A stretch of 64,000 nucleotides of DNA from Paenibacillus glycanilyticus (GTDB lineage: Bacteria > Bacillota > Bacilli > Paenibacillales > Paenibacillaceae): the NCBI RefSeq assembly GCF_030161375.1, contig NZ_BSSQ01000015.1:62001-126000 (forward strand). Reading direction: 5' to 3'. Each line of letters begins with the position of its first letter. Position 1 is the first letter of the stretch. The translations under genes and the position numbers were made by a program. The notes under the pieces were generated by a model that saw nothing but the letters and a program-made list of their open reading frames with translations, was not told the DNA's origin and did no database searches. Of this stretch, positions 52,093 through 61,466 are shown piece after piece.

Positions 52093-52746
52093 TTATACCT
52101 TAATCGGATTATTGCGTAAACGGAATAATTGCGTCATCTTGTCGATCTGCATGCTTCCCTCATACAAATAAGCGAACTCCATAGCCGCGTCCCCGGACAT
52201 CCATTCCTCCGGCGGCCGGCTGATGATATCGGCAATTCGAAGCTGGGTTGGCCGCATAAGCGATGCGGCTATGATGACATCCGTCCGGCCGTTTACGCCT
52301 GCATGGGCGACACCTCTCAGCGCGCCCATTACATAGATATCACCGCTGCACAAGATAGTACCGCCTGGATTCACGTCGCCTGCAAGCAGCAGATCGCCGT
52401 CATGTTCAATCGTTTGGCCGGAACGAACCATGCCTGTAATGACATGAGGGCCTGCCGGCGTAGCGATACCATCCTGCGCCGCTGCGGATGAGTCGATCGA
52501 CTGTACCATCAAATTGCCTTGCGAGCGGATAACCGATTTGATCCGCTCTTTATCATCCTCGTCAAGCTGCCTTGTCCCGAGTTTCACGTGTACGTGAACC
52601 AGCGGGCCGGTAAGCAGTTGCTGATGCGTTTTTTCCAGCTTGTACTGCAATTCGTCAAGCAATACTGCGAATTCGCACTTATCGTCGAGAAGGAACACGA
52701 GACCTTCTTTGACACCTTTTATCATGATATGCTGTTTCTCGGTCAC
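52093..52746 (-). CDS. minC: Septum site-determining protein MinC
   Basis: FtsZ assembly inhibitor of 217 residues. The N-terminal SpoIIAA-like domain covers about 1-100. The C-terminal right-handed beta-helix (about 105-217) shows TGMVRSGQTIEHDGDLLLAG, VNPGGTILCSGDIYVMGALRG and the AHAG turn. Starts at GTG with GGGGAGGGG upstream. Directly precedes minD. Confidence 0.95.
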   Translation of the reverse strand: MTEKQHIMIKGVKEGLVFLLDDKCEFAVLLDELQYKLEKTHQQLLTGPLVHVHVKLGTRQLDEDDKERIKSVIRSQGNLMVQSIDSSAAAQDGIATPAGPHVITGMVRSGQTIEHDGDLLLAGDVNPGGTILCSGDIYVMGALRGVAHAGVNGRTDVIIAASLMRPTQLRIADIISRPPEEWMSGDAAMEFAYLYEGSMQIDKMTQLFRLRNNPIKV

Positions 52747-52813
52747 GTCTGCCCCTCCCCAACGTAATCCATTCTTTTCACGGTGTGCAAATTCCTGCTT
52801 TCTGCCTATAAAA

Positions 52814-53347
52814 TTATTCTTCTTCCGTCTCCTGATTTAACTTCAAATGGCTTTCAAAGAGACGTCTAGCAGGCACGTACACCGCGAGCGCAAATACCAA
52901 CTGAAGGAATAAGCTTGGCAATATATGATCCATCAATGCCCAGGCATATGATTCGTTCGTAATCCGGAACACCATGTTGACGAAATATACGATCGTATCA
53001 TATAAAATGCAGCCGAGGCCAATGACCGATAAAGCCGTCAATAGCGTGCAGCGGCGACGTTCCAGAAGAACCCCGGTATAGTATCCGATAAGTCCCATAG
53101 CAAATGCGTTAACGCCCATTAGATGTCCGAAATAGACGATATCCTGCAAAAAGCCGAAGCTTATGCCAAAAAACAAAGCCCGATGCCGTCCGCTGTATAA
53201 CGCAGCAAACATAACAAACACGAACAAAAAATGAGGAACGATTCGGCCCGTCAGCTCTACCGGAATCAGCCATGGCATAATGGTGCCCTCTACGATAAAG
53301 AGCAGCAGCATGACGAGAAGGAGACGGTTAATGCCTCTATCGCCCAT
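52814..53347 (-). CDS. mreD: Rod shape-determining membrane protein MreD
   Basis: 177-residue integral membrane protein with five to six helices (for instance LLLVMLLLFIVEGTIMPWL and PHFLFVFVMFAALYSG). It is an elongasome scaffold partner of MreC. Sequence conservation in MreD is low; identity rests on hydropathy, length and position directly after mreC, with a TAATG overlap. Confidence 0.93.
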   Translation of the reverse strand: MGDRGINRLLLVMLLLFIVEGTIMPWLIPVELTGRIVPHFLFVFVMFAALYSGRHRALFFGISFGFLQDIVYFGHLMGVNAFAMGLIGYYTGVLLERRRCTLLTALSVIGLGCILYDTIVYFVNMVFRITNESYAWALMDHILPSLFLQLVFALAVYVPARRLFESHLKLNQETEEE

Positions 53348-54219
53348 TACTCTTCATCTCCCGAGTTCGAAGTCTTAACGACAAATACTTCCGTCAAATG
53401 ATCGAATTTGGCAGCCATCTTAATCGTAGCCGTATGCGTTAGGCCAAAATCGCCTACCTGTCTCGTTTCTACCGTACCGATAACAAGACCGCGCGGATAC
53501 ACGTTGCCAAGACCCGACGTAATGACGGTGTCATCTACGATCATTTTGTCGTTCTCGGCGATCTTCGTCATAATCAGGCGATCGGTTTCTTTGTCGTAAC
53601 TGCCGACAATACCAAAGGACGTGTCTTCTCTGCCAAGAACCGTTGCCGCTATGGAATTGGACGTTGGCGAAGTATCATCCAGCTCCGTAATCGGGGTTAC
53701 GGTCGCCGTGTAAGGACGTACGTTGCTTACCAGACCAACTAGCCCGTCAATTGTGGTAACGGCCATATTTGGTTTAATACCGTCCTTGGAGCCTAGATTT
53801 ATAACCATCGTATGATTGTAAGGATCGTTATCGATTGCAATGACTTGAGCAATGACATACTTATATTTATTCATATTTTTCTGCCGTTCCGTGAAATCCA
53901 GCTCTTTCTGCAGTCGCTCATTATCCTTCTGGATAAAATTATAATTAATTTTATCCCGTGCATAAGCAGCGGCCGTCAATCTCAGCTGTTCATTCTCTTC
54001 ATGCAGCGTCTTAAGATCGCGAATGTCCTCAAAGAAGCCCGCTACTATTCCAGCGGGCTTGTAGAACCATTGCTGCGCGAATCCAACAGAATCTCCGAGA
54101 AACTTCTCGGGGTAGGTCAGTTCCTTACGGTCGCTCAGCGAGAAACCGATAACCGCAATGAACAGGATTAACCCAATCATAAGCATAAACAACCGCTTAT
54201 TTCTTAGCAGCTTAAACAG
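53347..54219 (-). CDS. mreC: Rod shape-determining protein MreC, probable CTG start
   Basis: Bitopic elongasome protein. A membrane helix (LMIGLILFIAVIGFSL), a coiled coil (about 75-120) and the periplasmic beta domains (VIAQVIAIDNDPYNHTMVIN, GLVGLVSNV, VITSGLGNVYPRGLVIGTV) follow in the family order. A conventional start would be the TTG at 54192, giving MFMLMIG. The nine codons before it encode LFKLLRNKR, the basic stretch normally found at the MreC N-terminus, and the first of them is CTG with AGGTGA 6 nt upstream. I therefore place the start at CTG 54219, giving 290 residues. Confidence 0.9.
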   Translation of the reverse strand: MFKLLRNKRLFMLMIGLILFIAVIGFSLSDRKELTYPEKFLGDSVGFAQQWFYKPAGIVAGFFEDIRDLKTLHEENEQLRLTAAAYARDKINYNFIQKDNERLQKELDFTERQKNMNKYKYVIAQVIAIDNDPYNHTMVINLGSKDGIKPNMAVTTIDGLVGLVSNVRPYTATVTPITELDDTSPTSNSIAATVLGREDTSFGIVGSYDKETDRLIMTKIAENDKMIVDDTVITSGLGNVYPRGLVIGTVETRQVGDFGLTHTATIKMAAKFDHLTEVFVVKTSNSGDEE

Positions 54220-54268
54220 TTTTAATCACCTGCCCGTTCCATATCCAGTTCCGCTCTGGTTCTATAAA

Positions 54269-55297
54269 TTATCGTTTCGAGCGGGAAGATCCGCCTTTTT
54301 TGAACAAATGAATATGGTCAAGCGAACGGCCTGTACCAATAGCTACGCAGTCAAGCGGATTGTCCGCAACAATAACGGGCATGCCAGTCTCGCGAGCCAG
54401 CAGCTTGTCCAGGTTGCGAAGCAACGCGCCGCCGCCAGTCAGAACAATGCCGCGGTCCATAATATCAGCCGACAATTCAGGCGGGCATTTTTCAAGCGTA
54501 ATTTTCACCGCATCAACGATCGAATTAACCGTATCCATCAATGCTTCCGTAACCTCTTCCGATGTAATCGGCAAAGTCTTAGGCAAACCTGTTACCAGGT
54601 CGCGGCCGCGAATTTCAATCGATTCGGAAGCGTCAAGCGGAAGTGCCGTACCAATCTCCATCTTGAGCTGCTCAGCCGTTCTTTCACCAATCATCAGGTT
54701 ATAGAAACGTTTGATATATTGGATGATTGCTTCATCCATCTCGTCACCGGCTACGCGAATCGAACGGCTAGTTACAATACCTCCAAGCGAAATAACAGCA
54801 ACTTCCGTCGTACCGCCGCCGATATCTACTACCATGCTGCCCGTTGGCTCCCAAACCGGAAGGTCTGCGCCAATCGCTGCCGCAAACGGCTCTTCAATCG
54901 TATAGGCTTCACGAGCGCCCGCTTGCTTCGCCGCATCTTCAACGGCGCGTTTTTCTACCGCTGTAATACCGGACGGTACGCATACCATCACGTTCGGATG
55001 TTTTGGAAACAGCGATTTTTGTTTTTGTGCGGAACGAATGAAATATTTAATCATTGTTGCGGTTGTTTCAAAGTCGGCGATAACGCCGTCTTTCATTGGA
55101 CGTACAGCGCGAATATTGCCAGGCGTTCTGCCGATCATTTTTTTCGCTTGCTCGCCAACCGCTTCAATCGTTTTAGTGTCAGTACGCAGGGCTACTACAG
55201 ACGGCTCTCTTACAACAATCCCTTTACCTTTTACAAATACGAGCGTGTTTGCAGTACCCAAATCAATTCCTAAATCTTTCGAAAAACCACCAAACAT
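54269..55297 (-). CDS. mreB: Rod shape-determining actin homologue MreB
   Basis: 342-residue bacterial actin that organises lateral wall synthesis. Phosphate-1 DLGIDLGTANTLVFVKGKG, phosphate-2 MVVDIGGGTTEVAVISLGG, connect-2 and adenosine motif GIVLTGGGALL. The frame continues nine codons upstream, but MFGGFSKDLGIDLG at 55297 has GAAGGGAG upstream. Heads mreB-mreC-mreD. Confidence 0.97.
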   Translation of the reverse strand: MFGGFSKDLGIDLGTANTLVFVKGKGIVVREPSVVALRTDTKTIEAVGEQAKKMIGRTPGNIRAVRPMKDGVIADFETTATMIKYFIRSAQKQKSLFPKHPNVMVCVPSGITAVEKRAVEDAAKQAGAREAYTIEEPFAAAIGADLPVWEPTGSMVVDIGGGTTEVAVISLGGIVTSRSIRVAGDEMDEAIIQYIKRFYNLMIGERTAEQLKMEIGTALPLDASESIEIRGRDLVTGLPKTLPITSEEVTEALMDTVNSIVDAVKITLEKCPPELSADIMDRGIVLTGGGALLRNLDKLLARETGMPVIVADNPLDCVAIGTGRSLDHIHLFKKGGSSRSKR

Positions 55298-55338
55298 GTT
55301 AATGCTCCCTTCTAATTGCGACAATCCTTCTTATTATA

Positions 55339-56025
55339 TTACATGTAACCATGTTCCTTCAAACTGATAAACCTTCCATCCCCGATGACCAGATGGTCAA
55401 GTACTTCAATACCCATCAGCTCACCGGCTTCCACAAGGCGCTTCGTCAGTGTTATATCTTCCGGGCTTGGCATGGGATCGCCGCTCGGATGATTATGTAC
55501 ACAAATAATTGAAGCACTGCCGGCTTTGACGGCTGCCCGAAACACTTCTCTCGGATGAACAAGCGAAGCGTTCAGCGTACCTACCGATAATGTTTCCCGG
55601 GCAATAATATGGTTCTTCGTATTCAGAAACAGGCAGACGAAGTGCTCCTTTTTCAAGTAGCGCAGCTCTTCCATCACATAGTTCGCAGCATCTTGCGGTT
55701 TACGTACCGTCACGACTTCGCCTTGCCCGGTTCGTACAATACGGCGGCCAAGTTCGATTCCAGCCCGCAATTGGACCGCTTTGGCCGGTCCGATGCCTTT
55801 TATAGCCGTCAGCTCGCTCATGCTCATATCAAGCAAATTTCGCAAGCTTCCGCATTCTTTCAATATTTTACCAGCCAAATGCACAGCTGATTCCTGCTTC
55901 GTACCCGTACGCAGCAGGATCGCAAGCAATTCGGTATGGCTAAGCGCTTCAGCCCCATATTGCATCATGCGTTCTCTTGGTCGTTCTTCATGGGGGACAT
56001 TACGCAACAAATTGCCTTGTTCCAT
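55339..56025 (-). CDS. radC: RadC/JAB-domain protein (DNA repair-associated)
   Basis: 228-residue protein of the UPF0758 family. An N-terminal HhH domain (ELTAIKGIGPAKAVQLRAGIE, with breaks) precedes a JAMM/MPN metalloprotease-like domain with VHNHPSGDPMPSPEDI, the zinc-binding signature HxHx8-10D. Role in repair was historically inferred and later doubted; function is unsettled. Placed between maf and mreB, as in B. subtilis. Confidence 0.95.
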   Translation of the reverse strand: MEQGNLLRNVPHEERPRERMMQYGAEALSHTELLAILLRTGTKQESAVHLAGKILKECGSLRNLLDMSMSELTAIKGIGPAKAVQLRAGIELGRRIVRTGQGEVVTVRKPQDAANYVMEELRYLKKEHFVCLFLNTKNHIIARETLSVGTLNASLVHPREVFRAAVKAGSASIICVHNHPSGDPMPSPEDITLTKRLVEAGELMGIEVLDHLVIGDGRFISLKEHGYM

Positions 56026-56110
56026 GTCCGTCCCTGCCTTTGCTTAAAAACGATAATATGGCATTACTTGGTGTTATGTCCAAATCAATGCCACTTCATG
56101 AATGGTATTG

Positions 56111-56758
56111 CTAGAAAACGTAAATCTCATATTGAGCAAGCATGTCCGATAATAACGATACCGGCAGGCCAACAACGTTAAAGTAACAGCCCTCGATCTT
56201 CTCGACCATCGTGGAGCCTAATCCCTGAATGCCGTACGCGCCGGCTTTATCTTGAGGTTCACCCGTTGCAATATATCGCTTCAGAACTTCGTCAGACATC
56301 GGCTTCATATAAACTTTCGTCATCCGGTGCGCAACTGTCGCCTCGCCGGACTGGGCAATAACGCAAGCTACTCCCGTATAAACCTCGTGTTCCCGCCCTT
56401 GCAGGCTGCGCAGCATTAGCAAAGCATCCTCATGATCCTTTGGCTTGCCCAGCACTTGGCCGTCAACAACAACAATCGTATCTGCGCCAACAACAAGAGA
56501 CAACAGCTCTTCATGCCGTTCCACTAGAATCGAAGCGGTTGCGTTTGCTTTGCGCAAAGCAAGCTGCTCAACGATATGAGCAGGTGTCCATTCGGAAGGC
56601 ACAGACTCGCCTACATCCGAAGACAAAATAGAAACCGGCAAGGAAAGGCCGAGAGATGCGACCAGTTCCTTCCGGCGCGGTGACGACGATGCCAGCACAA
56701 GCTGGCGAATCGGATTATCCTGTACATTCTTGCTCAAATGTTCCACTTGCTCCTTCAT
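56111..56758 (-). CDS. maf: Maf nucleoside triphosphate pyrophosphatase
   Basis: Hydrolyses non-canonical or selected NTPs (dTTP/UTP group) to NMP and PPi. 215 residues with LASSSPRRKELVASLG at the N-terminus and VVGADTIVVVDGQVLGKPKD in the core. It carries an extra N-terminal stretch of about 17 residues. Overproduction of B. subtilis Maf blocks septation. It is in the maf-radC-mreB order. Confidence 0.95.
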   Translation of the reverse strand: MKEQVEHLSKNVQDNPIRQLVLASSSPRRKELVASLGLSLPVSILSSDVGESVPSEWTPAHIVEQLALRKANATASILVERHEELLSLVVGADTIVVVDGQVLGKPKDHEDALLMLRSLQGREHEVYTGVACVIAQSGEATVAHRMTKVYMKPMSDEVLKRYIATGEPQDKAGAYGIQGLGSTMVEKIEGCYFNVVGLPVSLLSDMLAQYEIYVF

Positions 56759-56777
56759 TTCCGCCCGATAAGACGTC

Positions 56778-57020
56778 TTACATTTTACGATATAGCCAGA
56801 TTGCGGCTAATGCGCCAATAATGCTGAATAAACTGATTTGAACATGTACGTTCAAATCAAGGCTGAGTACGTAAAGATCAACGGCAGGAGACCAAGTCGT
56901 ATCTATCGTTTTGGTCAAAAAAGAGATTCCGGATACCGGCTCGAGCCATCGGGCAATCAGGGCGCCCGCCAATAAGCCAAGCACGAGGAAAAGCAATAAA
57001 ATCCAGCCGTTTTTCTTCAT
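56778..57020 (-). CDS. DUF4321 small membrane protein
   Basis: 80-residue protein with two membrane helices, WILLLFLVLGLLAGALIARWL and HVQISLFSIIGALAAIWLY (read with breaks). The LEPVSGISFLT loop lies between. The DUF4321 family is uncharacterised and typically lies beside maf in Paenibacillus and Clostridia. A promoter precedes it at 57.06 kb. Confidence 0.85.
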   Translation of the reverse strand: MKKNGWILLLFLVLGLLAGALIARWLEPVSGISFLTKTIDTTWSPAVDLYVLSLDLNVHVQISLFSIIGALAAIWLYRKM

Positions 57021-57059
57021 TATTCAACGCCTCTCGCCATTTATTGACACCTGTCCCCT

Positions 57060-57088
57060 ATTATACTTAGGTTCCATTTCGTTTACAA
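57060..57088 (-). promoter_or_regulatory. Sigma-A promoter of the DUF4321-maf-radC unit
   Basis: TTGTAA (57088-57083), 17-nt spacer, perfect TATAAT (57065-57060). The -35 overlaps the TAA stop of the SpoIIB-like gene. It shares the CCTAAGTATAATAGG context with the secD promoter. Confidence 0.8.
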
Positions 57089-58522
57089 TGCGCGGATTGC
57101 GTCATACCATTCTTTTTGCGTGACAACCGCCTCCATTACTGCATCCTGAACCGCCCACAAATGCGATTGTGACGGCTTTTTATCGTATTCCTGAAGAGAT
57201 TTGGCTGCCGTATTCATAGACTGAATTAATTTTATGAGAAATGCTTTTCCGGCCTCGTCCGTTACGCCGGCCTGCATGGCTTTCACGCTTGCGGTCCACT
57301 GCTGATGCTCAGCCTGCCAAGCATCGGCTGCCGCTGAACTTAGCGGAGACAGATCCGTCTGTTCCAACTGGGTCAAAGACAACTCATCCAGCATGCTGAT
57401 CAGGCTGATCGTATTATTCATGAAAGCAGTTGCTGCCTTAGCATCGCCCGCAAAAGGGAATTGCTGGGGAACCTCGACATCAACTTGCTTAATATAGACA
57501 GGCACATCTTCGCCTAGATCATTGCTGAGCGTCATCGCCTTGCCCCGATCAATCGCCATTCCTGCATACACGCGGTAATCATCCGCTGTCTTCAATCCTG
57601 CCGCCGCAAGCCCCTTATCCGTTAACTCCTTGATTGCCGCATCACTGCCTTCCGCGTTGCTGAATACGCCATATTGCAACAATTGGTACGTCTGAGCCGG
57701 AATGTCCAGCTTCACCTGTCCGGCTGTTGGAGCAACGTTCGTGCCCTTGTTAGTATTGGTTTTCCCATTAGCAGGCGAAGCGGTTGGATTATTTGATACA
57801 GTACCGTTCACTGGATTTGCAGGATTATCATTGGTGCCTTTCGTTTGATCCGGCATGTTAGTGAACAAGTTGAGCAGTAGATAACCAAATAGAGCCCCCG
57901 TTGCTAAAGCTCCGGCTACCGATAGGAACACTTTAATCCAGGATGGCGGGGCGGAATATTTATGAACAGGACCCGACCAGCGTTTGGCTGAATCTGTCTC
58001 CAGTTCTACCTCGGGGAAATGCTGCTCTTCACTCGAAGCATCAACCGCGCGCTGTTGGGCAGCAATAGGCTTCTCCGGCTGAACAGGGGCTTTCGAGATC
58101 GCCTCTGGCTGCGGCTTTACGGCATTGCCCTGCATTACTTCGGCGTGAACCCGTTTGCGGGGATGCCACTCAGCGGACTGCTGCGCCTCTTCTGGCTGCG
58201 GAATCGGTGGCTGCGGGATTTCAGATTGCTTTCTTTCCGATGTCGGTGCCGGCGCAGGTACGGCCTTAGGCTTCTCTTCCGTCTCTCTGATCAAATCCTC
58301 CAGCGCGCTTACATCCTCCTGAAACGGACTCATCCAAGGGCTGAACGGACTTGCCGCTTGTTCATATTCGGTAGAGGAGTACAAAGGAACAATATTTGAA
58401 GGCTTGCCTGGATCCCGCACAGGGACTGTCTGAGGCTTGGCGTTATTTTCTTTACGGCTGTTATCATCAATCGTCTGGCCGGCACGGTCAAATCGGTAAG
58501 TAATGCGGTTATTCTTGTTCAT
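57083..58522 (-). CDS. SpoIIB-like SPOR-domain membrane protein
   Basis: 479-residue protein. A long polar, Pro/Gln/Glu-rich cytoplasmic N-terminal region (1 to about 200) precedes one membrane helix (VFLSVAGALATGALFGYLLL). A Thr/Asn-rich linker follows, then a SPOR peptidoglycan-binding domain (YQLLQYGVFSNAEGSDAAIK to VPVYIKQVDV) and an alpha-helical tail of about 130 residues. SpoIIB of B. subtilis has the same location (upstream of maf) and SPOR domain, and helps engulfment by targeting septal wall. Sequence similarity outside SPOR is not evident. The ATG at 58522 has AAGGAG 8 nt upstream. Confidence 0.75.
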   Translation of the reverse strand: MNKNNRITYRFDRAGQTIDDNSRKENNAKPQTVPVRDPGKPSNIVPLYSSTEYEQAASPFSPWMSPFQEDVSALEDLIRETEEKPKAVPAPAPTSERKQSEIPQPPIPQPEEAQQSAEWHPRKRVHAEVMQGNAVKPQPEAISKAPVQPEKPIAAQQRAVDASSEEQHFPEVELETDSAKRWSGPVHKYSAPPSWIKVFLSVAGALATGALFGYLLLNLFTNMPDQTKGTNDNPANPVNGTVSNNPTASPANGKTNTNKGTNVAPTAGQVKLDIPAQTYQLLQYGVFSNAEGSDAAIKELTDKGLAAAGLKTADDYRVYAGMAIDRGKAMTLSNDLGEDVPVYIKQVDVEVPQQFPFAGDAKAATAFMNNTISLISMLDELSLTQLEQTDLSPLSSAAADAWQAEHQQWTASVKAMQAGVTDEAGKAFLIKLIQSMNTAAKSLQEYDKKPSQSHLWAVQDAVMEAVVTQKEWYDAIRAL

Positions 58523-58606
58523 GTCATTCTCTCCTTGTCCCATTCATCTCACTCTACTCTATGAGATTCGATAGAGAATTATGATAGATTTGCCTAGTAA
58601 ACCGAT

Positions 58607-58650
58607 ACAAAAAACGCCCTGAATGACCTCGTATGAGGCACTCAGGGCGT
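58607..58650 (-). terminator. Terminator after murC
   Basis: Minus-strand ACGCCCTGAGTGCCTC and GAGGTCATTCAGGGCGT arms (one bulge), 4-nt loop, then TTTTTTG, 17 nt after murC. The SpoIIB-like gene thus starts a separate unit. Confidence 0.93.
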
Positions 58651-58666
58651 TCTTCGCCATCTTTAT

Positions 58667-60055
58667 TTAAGCTTTTGCTTTTAACGTCTTCGCAAGCGCA
58701 TCCGCTGTTTTCCAAATGTCGCCTGCACCCATCGTAATGACGAGATCGCCAGGAACAACCTTATCGGTCAAATGTTCCAGTACCTCTTCTTTCGTTGGGA
58801 TATAGAACGTATTGGCATTGCTGTTTGTCTTAATCATGTCGACCAGCTTCCGGGAATGGACGCCTTCAATCTGCTGTTCGCCGGCAGGAGAGTAGATGTC
58901 GGTAATGATTACCTCATCTGCTTCCGGGAATGCCCGGCTGAACTGCTCCAGCAGGAAAAACGTACGCGTATAACGCTGCGGCTGGAATACGGCAATAATC
59001 CGTTTGCCCGTCGCTTTCGCCGCGCTAATGGTAGCTTGAATCTCGGTTGGATGATGCGCGTAGTCATCAATAACTAAGATGTCATTTACTTCGCCAAGCA
59101 CCTGGAATCGGCGTTTGGCGCCGATAAATTCATGAATAGCCGCGGCAATCTTGTCGAACGATAATCCCGCTTCAAGACAGGTAATAACCGTTGCCATGGC
59201 ATTATACACGTTATGGCGTCCTGGAACGGACAATTCAATTGTGCCAAGCGAAGTTCCGCGATGCGACATGACAAACGAAACTTTGCGGTCTCCGAGAACG
59301 ATGTTCTCCGCCTTGTACTCGGCATCGCTGTCGATGCCGTAAGTGATCAGCTTGGCAACCGTGTCCGCGTCAAGCTTAGGCAAGAGTTCGGTAACCGTCT
59401 CGTCATCCGAGCATACAATCGCCTTGCCGTCCGATTTAACCTGGGTCAAGAATTTCACATAAGCTGCCTTAAGCTTGTTGAAATCACCGTCATAGTTCTC
59501 CAGATGGTCAGGCTCAATATTCGTTACAATAGCAATGCTTGGGTGATATTGCAAAAACGAACCGTCGCTTTCATCCGCTTCCGCAACGACATATTCGCCT
59601 TTGCCGGCTTTAGCATTCGTTCCCACATTGACGATCTCGCCGCCGATAATATAAGTTGGATCAGCTTCGCATTTCTCCATTACGAGTGCAATCATGGAGG
59701 AAGTTGTCGTCTTCCCATGCGCCCCGGCTACGGCTACGCCTTTACCGGCATTCATAAGCCGCGCAAGCATTTGAGCCCGGTGCAGAACCGGAATATTCAG
59801 CTCTTCCGCCGCTACCCGCTCAACATTGTCCCTAGATAGAGCAGTCGAATAAACGACAAGATCCGCTCCCTTGACATGCTCCGCCTCATGGCCGATATAG
59901 ATTTGCGCGCCTTTCGCCGCAAGCTTCTCCGTCAATTCCTGACGGGCTACATCGGAACCGGTAATTTTATATCCCATTTCGAGCATAACGCGGGCGATTG
60001 CGCTCATGCCGTAACCGCCGATTCCGATGAAATGAACATGTTCTGCCGTATTCAA
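58667..60055 (-). CDS. murC: UDP-N-acetylmuramate-L-alanine ligase
   Basis: First Mur ligase adding L-Ala to UDP-MurNAc. 462 residues: Rossmann motif HFIGIGGYGMSAIARV (about 8-23), ATP-binding P-loop VAGAHGKTTTSSMIA (about 112-126), Mg/ATP EADESDGSFL, and LVIDDYAHHPTEI. The frame could begin at 60115, inside folC. I choose TTG at 60055, seven nt after the folC stop, because GGTGA precedes it and the product starts with the usual NTAEHVHFIGIGG. folC-murC coupling through one transcript is likely. Confidence 0.93.
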   Translation of the reverse strand: MNTAEHVHFIGIGGYGMSAIARVMLEMGYKITGSDVARQELTEKLAAKGAQIYIGHEAEHVKGADLVVYSTALSRDNVERVAAEELNIPVLHRAQMLARLMNAGKGVAVAGAHGKTTTSSMIALVMEKCEADPTYIIGGEIVNVGTNAKAGKGEYVVAEADESDGSFLQYHPSIAIVTNIEPDHLENYDGDFNKLKAAYVKFLTQVKSDGKAIVCSDDETVTELLPKLDADTVAKLITYGIDSDAEYKAENIVLGDRKVSFVMSHRGTSLGTIELSVPGRHNVYNAMATVITCLEAGLSFDKIAAAIHEFIGAKRRFQVLGEVNDILVIDDYAHHPTEIQATISAAKATGKRIIAVFQPQRYTRTFFLLEQFSRAFPEADEVIITDIYSPAGEQQIEGVHSRKLVDMIKTNSNANTFYIPTKEEVLEHLTDKVVPGDLVITMGAGDIWKTADALAKTLKAKA

Positions 60056-60062
60056 AGACGGT

Positions 60063-61439
60063 TCACCAACCTTTTTCAGAATCCGAGTTGTACAATATGC
60101 GGGAGCGAACGTCACCTATCAAATAAAGCGTTCCAGTCACAACCCCAAGGTCTGTTTCCCCGGTCATTTCTTGCAATTTGCGGAGGCCTTCGCGCCAATC
60201 CTTCTCCACGATAAGCTCAAAAGAATGCTCCGCTGTTTTCACTTCGCGGACAAGATCGGCGAGAAGTTCCGCATCCAATTTACTGCGGAAATCAGGCTCG
60301 GTCACGATAAGCGTATCCACTATTGGTAGTATATGCTTTAGAACATCCCGATGATTCTTATTCTCTACCATCGCCATCATGACATGAAGCCGATCATACT
60401 TGTAAGTCGAGCGCAACGTCTGGACAAGCGATTCAGCGCCTTCGGGATTATGCGCGCCGTCGATTAGAATGCGGGGAGAGCGGGATACCATTTCCAAGCG
60501 GCCCGGCCATTTAGCCTCGCGCAAGCCTTCCGCCAACGCTTCGTCTTCTACGATCAACGCGTAGTATTGTCGCAGCACCTCAAGCGCCATTACCGCAACC
60601 GCGGCATTGGTCCTCTGATGCGCTCCGTTTAACGTAATGGTGAGCGGTTCGATTGCTCGGAACATGCCTTCAAAACGGAAGGATTGTTCATCTTCCCGGC
60701 TTGACAGCTCGTTCACGTTAAACTGCTCGCCTAGCAAATAAAGCGTGCTTTTTTTCTCCGCCGCCGTCCGTTTCACAACTTCAACCACTTCGGGCTGAGC
60801 AACCGCGCTCACGACCGGAACGCCGGCTTTAATGATGCCTGCCTTTTCCCCGGCTACGGCTTCAAGCGTATTGCCTAAGCGGTCCATGTGGTCATGTCCG
60901 ACATTCGTGATGACAGAAATAATAGGAGTAACGATATTCGTAACGTCCATTCTTCCGCCAAGGCCTGTCTCCCAAACCACGAAATCCGGATAAGTCACTG
61001 TCGCGTAGAACAGAATCGCAAGAGCCGTCGATACCTCGAACATCGTTGGCGATCCGAAATCCGTCTCCGCAATCGCTTCTACATGCGGCTTAAGCTCATT
61101 GGACAGTCGGAGAAGGGTCTCCTCGTCGATATCCTGCCCGTTATATTGGAAGCGGTTTGTGAACTTCGTAATATAAGGCGAAGTAAACGTACCTACGTCA
61201 TAGCCGCTTTTGAGCAATACGCTCGTTAAGTATGCGCAGGTCGAACCTTTGCCGTTTGTACCTGCGATATGAATAAATTTGAGCCTGCGGTGCGGATTAT
61301 TCAAACGCTCCAGCAGTTGCTCAATACGGTCAAGACCCGGGCGGATTCCAAACGGAATAAGTCCGTTAATCCAATCGACCGCTTCAGTATAGGAACGAAG
61401 CATGCCGCTTCGTTCCATTTCAGTACCGTTCTCGCTCAT
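60063..61439 (-). CDS. folC: Folylpolyglutamate/dihydrofolate synthase
   Basis: Adds Glu to folates, and may also make dihydrofolate. 458 residues with the P-loop HIAGTNGKGSTCAYL (about 57-71), the omega-loop YITKFTNRFQYNG, VWETGLGGRMDVTNI and the C-terminal domain DGAHNPEGAESL. Mur-ligase superfamily. Follows valS by 27 nt, the valS-folC pairing seen in B. subtilis. Confidence 0.96.
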   Translation of the reverse strand: MSENGTEMERSGMLRSYTEAVDWINGLIPFGIRPGLDRIEQLLERLNNPHRRLKFIHIAGTNGKGSTCAYLTSVLLKSGYDVGTFTSPYITKFTNRFQYNGQDIDEETLLRLSNELKPHVEAIAETDFGSPTMFEVSTALAILFYATVTYPDFVVWETGLGGRMDVTNIVTPIISVITNVGHDHMDRLGNTLEAVAGEKAGIIKAGVPVVSAVAQPEVVEVVKRTAAEKKSTLYLLGEQFNVNELSSREDEQSFRFEGMFRAIEPLTITLNGAHQRTNAAVAVMALEVLRQYYALIVEDEALAEGLREAKWPGRLEMVSRSPRILIDGAHNPEGAESLVQTLRSTYKYDRLHVMMAMVENKNHRDVLKHILPIVDTLIVTEPDFRSKLDAELLADLVREVKTAEHSFELIVEKDWREGLRKLQEMTGETDLGVVTGTLYLIGDVRSRILYNSDSEKGW

Positions 61440-61466
61440 CTTAAACGTCCTTCTTCCATCAGATCA

